64,000 nt of DNA, taken from NCBI RefSeq assembly GCF_048569485.1, contig NC_134357.1, positions 233,588,735 through 233,652,734 on the forward strand, written 5' to 3'. The notes beneath the pieces were generated by a model. It worked only from the letters and a program-made list of their open reading frames with translations, was not told the DNA's origin and searched no databases. Source of the DNA: Anomaloglossus baeobatrachus (lineage: Eukaryota > Chordata > Amphibia > Anura > Aromobatidae). Position numbers and translations under genes: made by a program. Below, piece after piece: positions 22,000 through 34,429 of the stretch. Positions within the stretch are counted from its first letter, which is position 1; each line of letters starts with the position of its first letter.

Positions 22000-23960
22000 A
22001 CGTTAGAAGAGTTCAAAGTTTAACAGCAATTTCTCATTTTTCCAACAAAATTTACAAAACCATTTTTTTAGAGAGGCCTAGGTGTCAGAAAATACCGAAA
22101 AGTGACACCATTCTAAAAACTGCACCTCTCACACTGCTCAAGACCACCAGTTTTTTTTACCCATTAGGTGCTTTACAGGAACTAAAACATTGTGGAAGGA
22201 AAAAAAATTAACATTTTTCTTTTTCCCACAAAAATATTATTATAACCCCAAATTTTACATTTTCACAATGGTAACAAAAGAAAATGCACCATAAAATCTT
22301 TTGTGCAATTTCTATTGAATATGTTAATACCTCCTAGCTCATATATGTAGTAGAAATCTACTGATTGGGCGCACAACAGAGTTCACAAGGGAAGGAGCGC
22401 CATTTGAGTTTCAGAGCGCAAAATTGTCTAAAATACTTGCGGATGCCATGTCACGTTTGGAGAGCCGCTGATTTGCCTAAACAGGGGAAATCCCCCACAG
22501 TTGACACCATTTTCAAATTATTTGCCCACATGTTTGGTGAGCACCTTGAACCCCCAGGTACTTCACAGAATTTTATAACATTGAGAAAATGTAAAAAATA
22601 CATATTTAACCACAAAATTGTGGGCCTTGCTCACTAAAATAATACCAAACATGTGAACGTTAATTATGGTTTGGGCACATTATGGTGCTCAGAAGGGAGG
22701 TGAGCCATTTAGATTTGGGAGTGCAAATTTTCCTGGATTTCATTTTTGAGGGGGGAACCTTAGGATTTTTCCAGAGTCTATGTGCTACCAGTAAAAAGGA
22801 AGGCTCCTATATTTTCATTAACAGATGAAGGACCTTAGCGGGGATTTGTATTGCTGTTGATTCAATTGAATGTTATTTGGTGGCAATTTGGGTACAGAAC
22901 ATTTTGGATCTGTTCACTCTATACTGAGTACATACATCAGGGTTTCCATCTGCATCTCCAAAATAAGTGATTCAAGTGAAATCCCCAACGGATCCATTCA
23001 CTAAAATGAGGCAGCAGAATTACTCTGGACTCTGTTTGGCCTTTGTTCAGAGGTGCCCCACTTTTCAAAGATGAACAAAACTGTTGTTGACTGCACTTTT
23101 GTGCACGCCTAAAAAGATGGACACCGCTGGACCACAGGCCAGACAGGAGTTCAAAAGTGACTCTGCCTCATTCCAGTGAATTTTCCATTGGGAATTTTTG
23201 TCTGATTGACAGTTTTCAGAGATTTATACATAATCCCTGGTTTAAGCGCTCAGTGTAGAGCTCAGGTTAAATGTAAGTCGCACCATGCTTCAATGTTTGG
23301 AAGGCAGAATGAACAAATCAACAGCAGTTGAAGAATTGCCTTTATTTATTTTTTATGCCATACATCATGTGGCATGAGTGATGAGGTGGCTTTATTCCTC
23401 AGGTCAGTACAATTATACCAGGCTTACATCTTTTTTAGGTTTGGCTACTATCACACTAAAAAATGCTTTTTTCAAAATAAAGTTTTTTTTGTATCACCAA
23501 ATTTTGAAGGCTATAGTTTTTTATTTTTCTGCCGACAGAGTCTTATGAGGGCTTGATTTTGTGGAATGTCAGAGTTTTTATTGGAATCATTTTAAGCCAC
23601 ATAATATTTTTTTATTGCTTTCTATTCCACTTTTTGTGAGGCACAATCATGAAGAAGCAGCAATTTAGGATTTGTTTTTGTTTGTTTTTTTGTTACGCTG
23701 TTCAGTGTGTCACAAAAGTGATGAAGCATTTCTAATATTCAGGTCAGTACGATTAAAGCGATACCACATTTATATATTTTTTTATGTTTTGCTGCTTTTA
23801 CACCATAAAAACTATTTTATAGAAAAACAAATAGTTTTTCATTGCCGTAGTCTGAAGGCTATAGCTTTTTTATTTGGCGAACAGAGCTGTATGAGGGGTT
23901 GTTTTTTTGCATGACAAGATGTTGTTTTCAGCAGTACAATTTATATATATATAAATTATA

Positions 23961-24010
<50 letters not shown>

Positions 24011-24745
24011 TTTTTGATTGTGTTTTATTCCACAGTTTTTGCTATTTTTTTAATTAATTTATTTACTTTGTTCACTGAAAGGGTTAACTAGCATGACAGT
24101 TTTATAGATTTGGTTGTTACGGACGCGACAATACCAAATATGGGTACTTTTTTCTTTATTTTTAAATTAAATTTAAATATTGATTGCAATTTATTTTGTT
24201 CCTTATTTCCGGATTTTTTTAAAAAAAATATTTTTAAGATTTTTTTTTTTTTTTTACTTAGTTTCGTTATGGGACATTGCTTTTTATCCCTCTGATCATT
24301 CATATAATCCATTGCACTGCACGATCATTGCATTGGATTATATGTCAGTGGTGCACTCACAGCACTGACAGTTCGCCTTTAACATCATGCATCTGGCATG
24401 GTGTGCGAGGTTTTCCGTAGGTGAGTGATCCCGGGGTTGTCATGGCGATGACCCCGGTTGCCATGGCAACGATCGGGTCCCTGTGATTGTGTTACAATTC
24501 TTTTCCAGCTCCTTAAATGCTGCAAACGCTATTGATCACAGCATTTAGACAGTTAAATTGTGGACATCACTCCTGGCAGTGAGAGCTGGGTCTCGGTTTT
24601 AACGTAAACTTGAGATCTGGCAGTGATTGATGTGGCACAGAGCCTGAATCCCTGCAATAGTCATGACATACTGGGTACGTCATTGGTCTGGAACGCACTA
24701 ACTATCTGGACGTACCCAGTACGTCCAAAGTCACAAATAGGTTAA
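22000..24745. repeat. Long AT-rich dispersed repeat (family R), copy A
   Basis: Non-coding repeat. It holds two tandem versions of a unit at about 23385-23560 and 23730-23900, each with TCAGGTCAGTAC, ATTTTTTTATG-type tracts, GAAGGCTATAG and TATGAGGG. It ends in a hairpin-forming pair TACTGGGTACGTC and GACGTACCCAGTA just before GGTTAAAC. Blocks such as ATACCAAATATG and the AACGATCGGG-type end are shared with copies at 25646-26250 and 26440-29425. No reading frame is conserved. Confidence 0.45.
23942..24005. repeat. (TA)n microsatellite
   Basis: A run of alternating T and A of about 60 bases inside family-R copy A, preceded by a short imperfect TATA palindrome. Confidence 0.95.
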
Positions 24746-24889
24746 ACATTATTTAATCTCCCATTGACAAAAATGCCATAATTAAAATTGCTATGTTATG
24801 AAGTACAGCCCAAAGTAGTTAAAATTTCATACAAAAATTGAGACAAGGTAAACTCATAAAAAAGTGGCACATTCTTCATGCACTTATTA

Positions 24890-25645
24890 TGACACTGCCA
24901 CCGGGTTACTCGTCTGAGGTTACCCGTCACCCGGCCACGGTTCTTCTCCTGGGGCGCCACGTTGGCCCCGCCCGGTTCCGTGAGACCGGCTGTATCAATA
25001 AAGATGAAGGGATGGGGATGATGGGAGTAATTGTTCGTAACACCACCTGTGGTGTGCGGATAATATGGGAGCCGCTGCTGCAGAGGGTCTCTCTCTCTCT
25101 CTTCTGGTGCGGATGGTAGCGCAGCTTGGGTGTTTCACCTCTCCACAGTTAGAGCTCGACTCCAGGGTGGATGGTAGGGGTTGTTGTAGTTGCCGATGGC
25201 AAAGGGACATGATGTTGGAAGCGCCGGCAGTAATGGGACGACACAGATGGTTCCATTCAAGGTCTTTAATCCCTGGAAGCAAACTGCCACTGGAGCACCG
25301 AGCTACGCTGTGATGGGCCTCAGCCGATCCCGGGTACTTCAGAAGTCGTGTTTCCTTCTGTGCGTCTCCTTTCGATGGTATCCGTCCACCTCAACTCCTG
25401 AGCCATGGAATGGGTCATGGGTATGTTCTGCGCCCCCTGCAAACCCTTGGATCCCCCTTCTTTCCTAAGAACCCGGGTCGTGCCTCCACCTCCAGACCAC
25501 GGGTCCCAAACTGTCCGTGTCTCTGCTATTCTCCTCCTGAGTGCGACCTAGCGCGTCCTGCGCCCAGATCCGACTGACTTATGTGTGTGATGGCTCCTAA
25601 CTACCCCTGATGGGGCCTCGCCTCCCGGGTTCCTCAACTAGTGGG
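24890..25645 (-). mobile_element. Truncated family-L LTR (fossil)
   Basis: The unit starts TGACACTGCC and carries the family-L landmarks AACACCACCTGTGGTG, GCGCCACGTTGGCC and CCGATCCCGGGTA in minus orientation. The far end at about 25645 lacks the family 5' terminus, so the copy is incomplete. It lies between two AT-rich repeats and stands out by GC content. Confidence 0.5.
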
Positions 25646-26250
25646 CAATAGAAAAACTAGGCATTTCTGAATGCGGCAATACCAAATGTTTGTATATTTT
25701 TATTTTTTTAATCCTTTACTTTTCAATGGGGTGAAAGGGGGGTGATTTGAACTTTTATTTTTTTAATTTTTTAAAACTTTTTTTACTTTTTTTATTTTAC
25801 TAGTACCCTAGGGAACTATAAGGATCAGCAGTCTAATCGCTCATTAATTTCTGTTGATCACAGATACATAGCTGAGATCAGCCGAAATGCTCATGTCTTG
25901 TAACAGGCAGCACTCGGTCGGCTGAAACAGGAAGTGAGTTATGTGAGCTACAGGAGCCATCACATCACATGACCCTGTGCTACCATGGCAACTATAGGCT
26001 CACAGTGGTTACGTCATGGAGCCGCTGGTGGAGCCGAGTGAGTGAACATTTATCGCGAAGGGCATTTGAATGGCGCTGTCACTTTATAACAGCGCAATTT
26101 AAGGGGTTAACAGGCCCAGGTGGATTGTGGATCCACCTGTGCCTGTGAGACACACATGCCGGCGAATCACTGCCGGCTGCCTGCAGCAGCCACAGGTGAT
26201 TGCACTATGATGGCTTTGGATGCCCAGGGTCTTAAACGGGTTAACTTGCC
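25646..26250. repeat. Family R repeat, copy B (partial)
   Basis: It opens with GAATGCGGCAATACCAAATG and then TCAATGGGGTGAAAGGGG and GGTGATTTGAAC, a block matching 28850-28920 in copy C. It continues to GGTCTTAAACGGGTTAAC near 26240. No coding capacity is seen. Confidence 0.5.
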
Positions 26251-26803
26251 CTATGTTTTGTATAGCATTTTTTACTGCCACCTACTAAAACTTGATGATT
26301 TTATAAGGGACAATGTGCAATCACTCTTTTTTTAGATGACAGTTTCTGCTGAAAGCTGATATTAACATATAAATTCTGAGTATAGTACCAGTTATACTTG
26401 GGTTCTTAATGACAGTTTTTTTTTTCATTTTAAAATTTAACTCCTTCACCACTGGGCAATTTTCCTTTTTTCATTTTCGTTTTTGCCTCCGATTATTTCA
26501 AGAGCCATAACTTTTTATTTTTCCTTCAATATTGCCATATGAGGGCTTATTTTTGCAGGTCAAATTGTACTTTCAATGAAACCATAATTTTCACCATACA
26601 TACTGTGGGCAGAATTATTAGGCAAATAAGTATTTTGATCACATGATAATTTTTATACATGTTGTATAGGCTTGAGAGCCAACTACCAATTAAGTAAATC
26701 AGGTGATGTGCATCTCTGTAATGAAAAGGGGTGTGGTGTAAAGACATCAACACCCTATATAAGGTGTGCTTAATTATTAGTCAACTTCCTTTCCTTTGGC
26801 AAA

Positions 26804-27820
26804 ATGGGTCAGAAGAAAGATTTGACTGGCTCTGAAAAGTCCAAAATTGGGAGATGTCTTGCAGAGGGATGCAGCAGTTTTGAAATTGCCAAACTTTTGA
26901 AGCGTGATCACCAAACAATCAAGTGTTTCATGGCAAATAGCCAACAGGGTCGCAAGAAGCATGTTGGGCAAAAAAGGCGCAAAATAACTGCCTATGAATT
27001 GAGGAAAATCAAGCATGAAGCTTCCAAGATGTCATTTGCCACCAGTTTGGCCATATTTCAGAGCTGCAACGTTACTGGAGTATCAAAAAGCACAAGGTAT
27101 GCCATACTCAGAGACATGGCCAAGGTAAGGAAGGCTGAAAAACATCCACCCTTGAACAAGAAACATAAGCTAAAACGTTAAGACTGGGCCAAGAAATATC
27201 TTAAGACTGATTTTTCAAAGGTTTTATGGACTGATGAAATGAGAGTGACTCTTGATGGGCCAGATGGATGGGACTGAGGCTGGATCAGTAAAGGGCAGAG
27301 AGCTCCACTCCCACTCAGACGCCAGCCAGGTGGAGGTGCGGTACTGGTATAGGCTGGTATCATCAAAGATGAACTTGTGAGACCTTTTCGGGTTGAGGAT
27401 GGAGTGAAGCTCAGCTCCCAGACCTAATGCCAGTTTCTGGAAGACAACTTCTTCAAGCAGTGGTACAGGAAGAAGTTGGTATCATTCAAGAAAAACATGG
27501 TTTTCATGCAGGACAATGCTCCATCACATGCATCCAACTACTCCACAGCGTGGCTGGCCAGTAAAGGTCTAAAAGATGAAAAAATAATGACATGGCCTCC
27601 TTGTTCACCTGATCCAAACCCCATAGAGAACTTGTGGGCCCTCAAAAAATGTGAGATCTACAGGGAGGGAAAACAGTACACCTCTCGGAACAGTGTCTGG
27701 GAGGCTGTAGTGGCTGCTGCACGCAATGTTGATCGTAAACAGATCAAGCAACTGACAGAATCTATGGATGGTAGGCTGTTGAGTGTCATCATAAAGAAAG
27801 GTGGTTATATCGGTCACTAA
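26804..27820 (+). pseudogene. DD37E Tc1/mariner transposase, four in-frame stops
   Basis: One frame runs the full length (338 codons) from MGQKKDLTGSEKSKI, an N-terminal helix-turn-helix, through WTDE, MQDNAPSH and PDPNPIENLW, to KKGGYIGH. The acidic residues of MQDN and NPIE are separated by 37 residues, so this is a DD37E rather than the usual Tc1 DD34E. Four stop codons interrupt it, at about 27179 (TAA), 27275 (TGA), 27350 (TAG) and 27424 (TAA), with no frameshift seen. That pattern suggests point decay, partly CpG-type. The DD37E spacing is known from certain Tc1/mariner lineages. It is inactive as read. Confidence 0.85.
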
Positions 27821-27997
27821 TTTTTTGGGGGGTTTGTTTTTGCATGTCAGAAATGTTTATTTCTAAATTTTGTGCAGTTATGTTGGTTTACCTGGTAAAA
27901 ATAAACAAGTGAGATGGGAATATATTTGTTTTTTTATTAAGTTGCCTAATAATTCTGCACAGTAATAGTTACCTGCAAAAACAGATATCCTCCTTAA

Positions 27998-28161
27998 GGC
28001 CCTGTCACACACAGAGATAAATCTGCGGCAGATCTGTGGCTGCAGTGAAATTGTGGACAATCAGTGCCAGGTTTGTGGCTCTGTACAAATGGAACAATAT
28101 GTCCATGATTTCACAGCAACCACAGATCTGCCATAAATTTATCCCTGTGTGTGACGGGGCC
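27998..28161. mobile_element. 164-bp TTAA-flanked palindromic MITE
   Basis: TTAA lies on both sides (27994-27997, 28162-28165). The ends GGCCCTGTCACACACAGAGA and, inverted, GGCCCCGTCACACACAGGGA begin arms of about 60 bp with few mismatches (both contain GGCAGATCTGTGG). It is inserted in the mariner at 26603-28317 and is therefore younger. Confidence 0.88.
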
Positions 28162-29535
28162 TTAAGATAGCCAAATCTAAAAAAAAAAACACTCCAACTT
28201 CCAAAAATATTAAGCTTTGATATTTAATAGTCTTCTGGGTTGATTGAGAACATAGTTTTTGATCAATAATAAAAAAAATCTGCTAAAATACCACTTGCTT
28301 AATAATTCTGCACACGGTGTTGTGTACTAGAAAACGGGAAAAAATCCAAATGTGGTGAAATAGTGGAAAAGTGAAATTGCATGATAGTTTTCTTTCTTTT
28401 ATTCACCATGTTCACTATATGGTAAATGTCAAATGTCAGTATGACACCTTAGGTTGGTACGAATTCATAGATACCAAACATGTATACTTATATTTTTATA
28501 TAAGTGCTAAAAAAATTCTGAAGTTTGTCCAAAAAAAATAGCGCTTTTGTCGCCATTTTCCAAGTCTCAGCGCTCTCATTTTTTGGGATCTGAGGCTCAG
28601 TGATGGATTATTTTTTGAATCTTGAGCTGGTGTTTTTAATTATACTATTTTTGTGTAGCTGTGATGTTTTGATCGTCAGTTATTGTATTTTAAAGAAATG
28701 TTCCAGTGGCCAAAAAACTTAATTTTGGCATTTGGATTTTTTTTTTTGCCACACCGTGTACCAATCAGGTTAATTGATTTTATATTTTGATGGAATTTAT
28801 TTTATATTTGATATATTTTGATCTGAATGTGGTGATACCAAATATGTGTATTTTTTTTTATTTATTTAACTGTTTTATTTTCAATGGAGCAAAAGGGTGG
28901 TGATTTGAACTTTTAGGTTTTTTATTTTTTCATATCTTTTTTAATTTTTTTTTACATTTTTTATTTAATTTACTTGTCCCCCTAGGGGACTTTATTACTA
29001 CACAGTCCGATCGCCTGTGCATGTCTGCTGATCAGAGCAGCACCGGTCTGATCAGCAGACATGCTTATCTCCTGTAAGTGTCGGCGCTTTGTCGGCTCTT
29101 ACAAGAAGTGAGTCATGGGATCGTCTGGGGTTATCAGCTGTCCCTGCGCTACCATGACAGCACATTGTCACCACATAATCACGTCATGGGGCCACCACTG
29201 GCTACGGGGAATGGCACAATCGCTGTCAGTGTTTGCCAGTGCGATCTAAGGAGTTAACAGGTGCGGGTGAATCGAACATTCATCTGTGCCTGTTAGCCAC
29301 ACATATCTGCTGATCATAACAGCAGACATGTGTGAGAAATACTGTGGGCTCGCTGCCGGAGCCCACGGTAACTGGAGGGAGGCAACCAAAGACGTACTAG
29401 GATGTCCTTGGTCGTGAAAGGGTTAAATATGTGTATTTTAAAATAATTTTTAAAATTAATACCTAAGAAGGACATAGCTTACAATTTCTTGTCTTGGTGT
29501 GGCATCTATGAATGTAAAATTTGACTTGTAAAATA

Positions 29536-31132
29536 CAGTTGAAACCAGAAGTTTGCATGAATCTAAAAAGACACATATGCATGTTTTTCTCCCTATCCGA
29601 CATGAAATAAGAATAAACCTTTCCTGTTTTAGGTCATTTAGAATTACCAAAATTATTTATATTTGCCAAATGCCAGAATAATGAGAGAGAGAATGTTTTA
29701 AGGCAGTTTTATTACTTTATGCAAAGTTTACACATATCTCATTAGTATTTTGTGCCATTGCCTTTAAACTGTATGACTTGGGTCAAACCTTTAGGATATC
29801 CTTCCACAAGCTTCTCAGAATGGTTGGTAGGAATTTGGTCCCATTCCTCCTGACAGAACTAGTGTATCTGAGCCATGTTTGTTGGTCGCCTTGCTCACAC
29901 CTGCCTTTTTAGCATTGCCCATAAACTTTCAATAGGATTGATATTAGGGTTTGGTGATGGCCACTCCAAAACATTGACTTTGTTTTCCTTAAGCCACTTT
30001 GTAACCAGCTTACCAGTATGCTTCGGGTCATTGTCCATTATGAAGACCCATTTCCGCCCAAGCTTTAAAATCTTGGCTGATGTCTTGCGACATTGCTTCA
30101 GTATTACAACATAATCTTCTTTCCTTATTATGCCATCTATTTTGTGAAGTGTACCAGTCCCTCCTACAGCAAAACAACCCAACATCATGATACTGCCACC
30201 ACCGTGTTTCACAGTTGGGATGGTGTTCTTAGGCTTCAAAGTTTCTCCCTTTTTCCTCCTAATGTAATGATGGCCATTATGGCCAAACATTTCAATTTTA
30301 GTTTTGTCAGACCACAGGAACATGTCTCCAAAAATTAAGGTCTTTGTTCCTGTGTGCATTTGGAAACATTAATCTGGCTTTTTATGCTTTATGTTTCTTT
30401 TGGCGTAATGGCTTCTTCTTGGCAGAATGGCCTTTCAGCCCATGCTGATACGGTACTCGTTTCACTGTGGATAATCACACAATCTTACCAGTTTCCACCA
30501 GCATCTTCACAAGGTCATTTACTTTTGTTCTTTGGTTGCTATGCACATGTCTGACCAAAGCACATTCATCTCTTGTACACAGAACTCATCTCTTCTGAGC
30601 GTATGATGGCTGGACTTTCCCATCTTGTTTATACTTGCATATAATTGTTTGTACAGATGAATGAGGCACCTTCAGGTGTCTGGATATTGCAACCAAGAAT
30701 GAACCACACTTGTGGAAGTGCACAATTCTCTTCCTGAGATCTTGGCTGATTTCTTTTGACTTTCCTATAATGCTGCACTAAGAAGCAATGTGTTTCAGGT
30801 GTGCATTTCCTCAGAGGTGTCTCTCTAATTAACTCATATTTTGCCAATAAACCTATCAGAAGCTTCCAAAGACCTGACATCATCATTTGGGCTGTCCCAT
30901 ATTGTCTAAAGGCATAGTACTCTTAGTGCATGTAAACCTTTGCCTTTGCAGAAAGTAATAAAAATGCCTTACAACATTCTATCTCTCATTATTCTGGCAT
31001 TTGGCAAATATAATTAATTTTGTTTCCTAATTGACCTAAAACGGTAAACGTTTATTCTGATTTCATGTCAGATAGTGAAACCATGCATATGTGTCTTTGT
31101 GGATAGTGTATGTAAACTTCTGTTTTCAACTG
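29536..31132 (-). mobile_element. Sleeping Beauty-like Tc1 element, broken
   Basis: The ends CAGTTGAAACCAGAAGTTTG and, inverted, CAGTTGAAAACAGAAGTTTA carry TA on both sides (29534-29535, 31133-31134). These closely resemble the terminal repeats of the salmonid Tc1 family that includes Sleeping Beauty. Inner direct repeats (ATGAAATAAGAATAAAC and its inverted partner near 31060) give the IR/DR structure. The transposase gene on the minus strand is interrupted. Confidence 0.9.
29895..30359 (-). pseudogene. Sleeping Beauty-like Tc1 transposase fragment
   Basis: The open part covers the catalytic domain: LWSDKTKIEMFG (first acidic block, Lys for the usual Glu after SD), [20 protein letters not shown] and NPIESLWAMLK, with 34 residues between the last two acidic residues. 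The N-terminal DNA-binding part lies at about 30400-30840 in other frames and the C-terminal end is interrupted. It is inactive as read. Confidence 0.85.
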
Positions 31133-31214
31133 TAGATGTACAAAGAAAAATTGATTGTGACATTGTAAGGTAGACAGTCGCATTTAAATGTTTGCATTCT
31201 GGGCAATTTCTTTT

Positions 31215-31410
31215 GTCTTTTTATTATTATTATTATTATTATTGTTTATTTATAGAGCACCATTGATTCCATGGTGCTGTACATGAGGGGGTTACATACA
31301 GAATACATATACACGTTACAATAGACAGACTATCACAGAGGGAAGAGGGCCCTGCCCTTGCGGGCTTACATCCTAAAGGATTTTGGGGAGGAGACAGTAG
31401 GTGGGGTGTA
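31215..31410. repeat. Dispersed repeat with (ATT)n tract
   Basis: TTATTATTATT for about 30 bases is followed by TTTATAGAGCACCATTGATT, CCATGGTGCTGTACATG and CCCTGCCCTTGCGGGCTTAC. A microsatellite next to a short conserved block suggests the end of a retroposon. I cannot assign the family from sequence alone. Confidence 0.4.
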
Positions 31411-31414
31411 GGTT

Positions 31415-31510
31415 GGGCGGCAGCTCCGCACGGTGGTGGAGCAGCAGCTCCGCACGGTGGTGGGGCGGCAGCTCCGCACGGTGGTGGGGCGGCAGCTCCG
31501 CACGGTGGTT
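31415..31510 (+). repeat. 24-bp minisatellite (4 copies)
   Basis: Four head-to-tail units of GGGCGGCAGCTCCGCACG plus GTGGTG, nearly identical, so recently expanded. It sits at the edge of the (ATT)n repeat. Confidence 0.92.
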
Positions 31511-32256
31511 TTTAATAAACATTATTATTCCCATCTTCACAAAAATGATTATATTCTGACTCCATAACTAAGCTGCAAGTCTAGGGTGCTTGAGACCCTG
31601 TTTTTGTGACTGTCTCCTATACCACTACTTACACTTAGAGACAACTGCAAAGGCATGTATGAAGATTCCATATGAAGTGGTTTATTTTCCAGCTGAATTC
31701 TTCTATTGTGCACAGTTATAGTTGGTAAAAAAGACAATTCTGAACCAGAGTTGCATAGATATGACATTAGCAAGATGACTGACCAATAGTGATGGGCAAA
31801 CCCCCCGATGTTCGTGTTCAGGAGACTCACCCGAACTTTTTGTAAAGCTTGAGTTCGGGTTCTGAGTTGAGATGAGCCACCCCCCTAGTGTTCGAGTTCG
31901 GTTCGGTTCGTCAAACGGCGGGTGTGTTCGTCGAACGGCGGGTGTGTTTGTCGAACGTTCGACGAACACCTTCGAACCCTATTGAAAACAATGGCAGGCA
32001 AACACAAACACATGCAAACACATAGAAAACACAAAAAAAAGGTTCAGCTTACCAGCATAGAAGCCACAGGACAAATCGGGAGGTGCACGGATCGATCCAG
32101 ATGAGCCAGTTCTGGTATGACGTACGTATACACAGAGTAAACTCCTTCTACGGTGTCCAAAAGTGAAACTACTCAGAAGTCCTTAAAGGGCAAGGACATG
32201 TGACATATACAGCCAATGACACATGCCCTTGCTTGTGTGCAAAAAATGCACTTTGC

Positions 32257-32263
32257 TGTGTGT

Positions 32264-32298
<35 letters not shown>
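32257..32298. repeat. (TG)n microsatellite
   Basis: An alternating TG run of about 40 bases with one interruption, inside the nested hAT-type element. Confidence 0.95.
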
Positions 32299-32762
32299 AT
32301 TGGCTGACAGCCTGCACTGCCCCACTGTACGCGCGGTTAGGAAAAAAAAAAATCAAGATCGCCATTATTTCAGGAACCCCCGCCCCCCCCCCGCACACTA
32401 TACACTGAATTTGGATATTATTATTAACATTGCGCACATTGCATAGTGTCCATGCATATAATTCAGCAGCGATTTGGCAGCACATGTGAAGGTATTGTGA
32501 CTGCAGAATTGATGCAGAATGTATGCGTGCTGGATGCTTGCTCTGCCATTCAGCTCGGCTCCATGCCCGCTGACAGCAGACACAGACAGTCGCGTGATGA
32601 GAATGAACTCGGATGAACTTCAACTGACTTCATTGTCATCCTGCGGCTCTGTCTGTGTCGCAGCCTGATTTGCGGTCACCGGTGAAGGACGCTCCGGTGA
32701 CCGCAAATCCCCTGAGAGACTGAAGTGAGCCGCGATCAGCATTGCCGTTACTGAAGTTACTG

Positions 32763-32911
32763 GCCTCCATCATCCCCGCACACACCGGCCCCGTCATCTC
32801 CGCACACACCGGCCCCCGTAATCCCCGAACACATCGGCCTCCATCATCCCCACACACAACGCCCCCGTCATCCCGGCACACACCAGCCCCCGTCATCCCC
32901 GCACACATCGG
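32763..32911. repeat. 25-bp minisatellite (about 6 copies)
   Basis: Units of CATCCCCGCACACACCGG plus CCCCCGT repeat about six times with point differences. Confidence 0.85.
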
Positions 32912-33059
32912 TGCTACCTGAGTGAAGTCTCCGGTGACAGCGCGGCTCACTTCAGTTGCTGCGTGGAGCTGACACAGAGCGGTTGTCTTCTACGGCGCTC
33001 CCTGTCAGCTTCATGCAGCAGAGCTGAAAGCGTCGTGTGGATTACTTCGAACCTGGATG

Positions 33060-33490
33060 GGTGTTTGGGGATTAATAAAGTGGTAAATGAGGGTTTTTTT
33101 TGTCTTTTATTCCAAATAATGGATTTTTCGTTGTGTTTATTTACTTTCACTACAGATTAATCATGGAAGGTATCTCAGGGAGATGCCTGCCATGATTAAC
33201 CTAGGACTTAGTGGCAGCTATAAGCTGCCATTTAACTCCTTATTACCCCGATTGCAACTGCACCAGGGCAATTCGGGATGAGCCGGGTAGAGTCCCGGGA
33301 CTGTCGCATCTAATGGATGCAGCAATTTCGGGCGACTGCTGGCTGATATTGTTAGGGTGGTGGGCTCCCCATAACGTGGTGTTCCCCATCCTGACAATAC
33401 CAGCCTCCAGCTGTGTGGCTTTATCTTTGCTGGTATCAAAATTGGGGGGGACCGCAGTTTGTTTTTTTTTAATCATTTATTTATTTTACC
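33060..33490 (+). repeat. Repeat module ATTACCCC/GCATCTAATGGATG, second copy
   Basis: It holds, in order, GGGATTAATAAAGTGG, TTAATCATGGAAGGTATC, ATTACCCCGATTGC, GCATCTAATGGATGC, CTTTATCTTTGCTGG and an ATTTATTTATTTTAC tail. It is strongly similar to 47100-47530 and more distantly to 20880-21485. Confidence 0.7.
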
Positions 33491-34429
33491 GCACGATATA
33501 GACCCGCCCACCGGCGGCTGTGATTGGTTGCAGTGAGACAGCTGTCACTCAGCGTGGGGGCATGTCTGACTGCAACCAATCATGGGCGCTGGTGGGCGGG
33601 GAAAGCAGGGAATACGAGATTGAATAATGAGCGGCAGACATTTTCAAAAGAGGAAAAGCCGCCGGAGCTTTGTGACAGCCGTGCAGCTGATCGGTGAGTA
33701 GGAAAGAGAGAGGGATTGTGCTGGGGATGCAGGATGCATGCAAATACGCAACGTGCGCTTATAGCCTTACTGTGAAAAGCCAAGCTTTTGGTGATCGACC
33801 GTTATCGAACGTTAACTCGAACGTGAAGCAAATCGATTGAGTTCATCGAACGACTCGAACATCGACCAAAACTACTCGAATTTGAAATTGGCGAATGGTT
33901 CGATTCAAACACCGCTCATCTCTAGTTCTGAGATAAAGCGAACTTGTGTCCGAGCCCCGAACTTGGACTTTACAGTTATGGGATTGGGCGGAGGGGTCTG
34001 TAAAATAAAAAATATAGTTAATTATAAACATTGTCATTATATTTACCTCTCCTACGGCACGTCCTGCAGAATCTGTCTCCCGGCCACTTCTGCTTCCGGG
34101 TCCGATCATTAACTTTCAGGGATATTCACTGTACTGCTCGTCACTCGGCAGTCTTCAGCTGTTTTCAGCCATGTTTGCGGTGATGTCAGGGTTCACCTGA
34201 GTCCATGAGCCATGAACTCGATTGAACTTTGACTGCCTCTGTGCGAGTCTCGCATTGGTATCACCCGGCACGGTGCACGCTCTCCTTATAGGAGCGGGTC
34301 AGCTGCATGTATTTCCATGCAGCTGAGGTGCTCCTGTCAGAAGAGTGTGTGCCTTGCTGGGTGATACCGATGCGAGACTTGCAAGAGTGTTACGCAAGTG
34401 GAATCATACCCTCATTGTCAGCCTGCTTC

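Larger units (their letters stand above)
26603..28317 (+). mobile_element. Tc1/mariner element with DD37E transposase, broken
   Basis: The ends are CTGTGGGCAGAATTATTAGG and, inverted, CCGTGTGCAGAATTATTAAG, with TA on the left (26601-26602) and a decayed TG on the right. A second inner copy of the repeat (GCCTAATAATTCTGCACAG) lies at 27944-27962 and a diverged one near 26769, an IR/DR arrangement. A 164-bp MITE is inserted between the inner and outer right repeats at 27998-28161. Confidence 0.88.
26440..29425. repeat. Family R repeat, copy C, split by a mariner
   Basis: It begins near ACTCCTTCACCACTGGGC and ends at GTCGTGAAAGGGTTAAA. Interior blocks (GCCATATGAGGGCTTATTT, GTGTACTAGAAAACGGG, GATACCAAATATGTG, GGTGATTTGAAC, GACGTACTAGG) mark a long dispersed repeat. 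The DD37E mariner at 26603-28317 interrupts it, so the repeat is older. Confidence 0.5.
31867..33924. mobile_element. hAT-type non-autonomous element (2.06 kb), nested
   Basis: An exact 8-bp duplication GTTCTGAG lies at 31859-31866 and 33925-33932. The ends TTGAGATGAGC and, inverted, TAGAGATGAGC are typical hAT MITE termini. Repeated TTCGA/TCGAACG blocks lie near both ends. The interior holds a (TG)n run, a 25-bp minisatellite and a roughly 1.2-kb core (about 32537-33722) shared with the element at 45810-49651. No transposase is present. Confidence 0.85.

Noticed and set aside
32183-32623. 146-codon minus-strand frame with a His/Thr run
   Set aside because: The run is a translated (TG)n microsatellite inside a hAT-type repeat.
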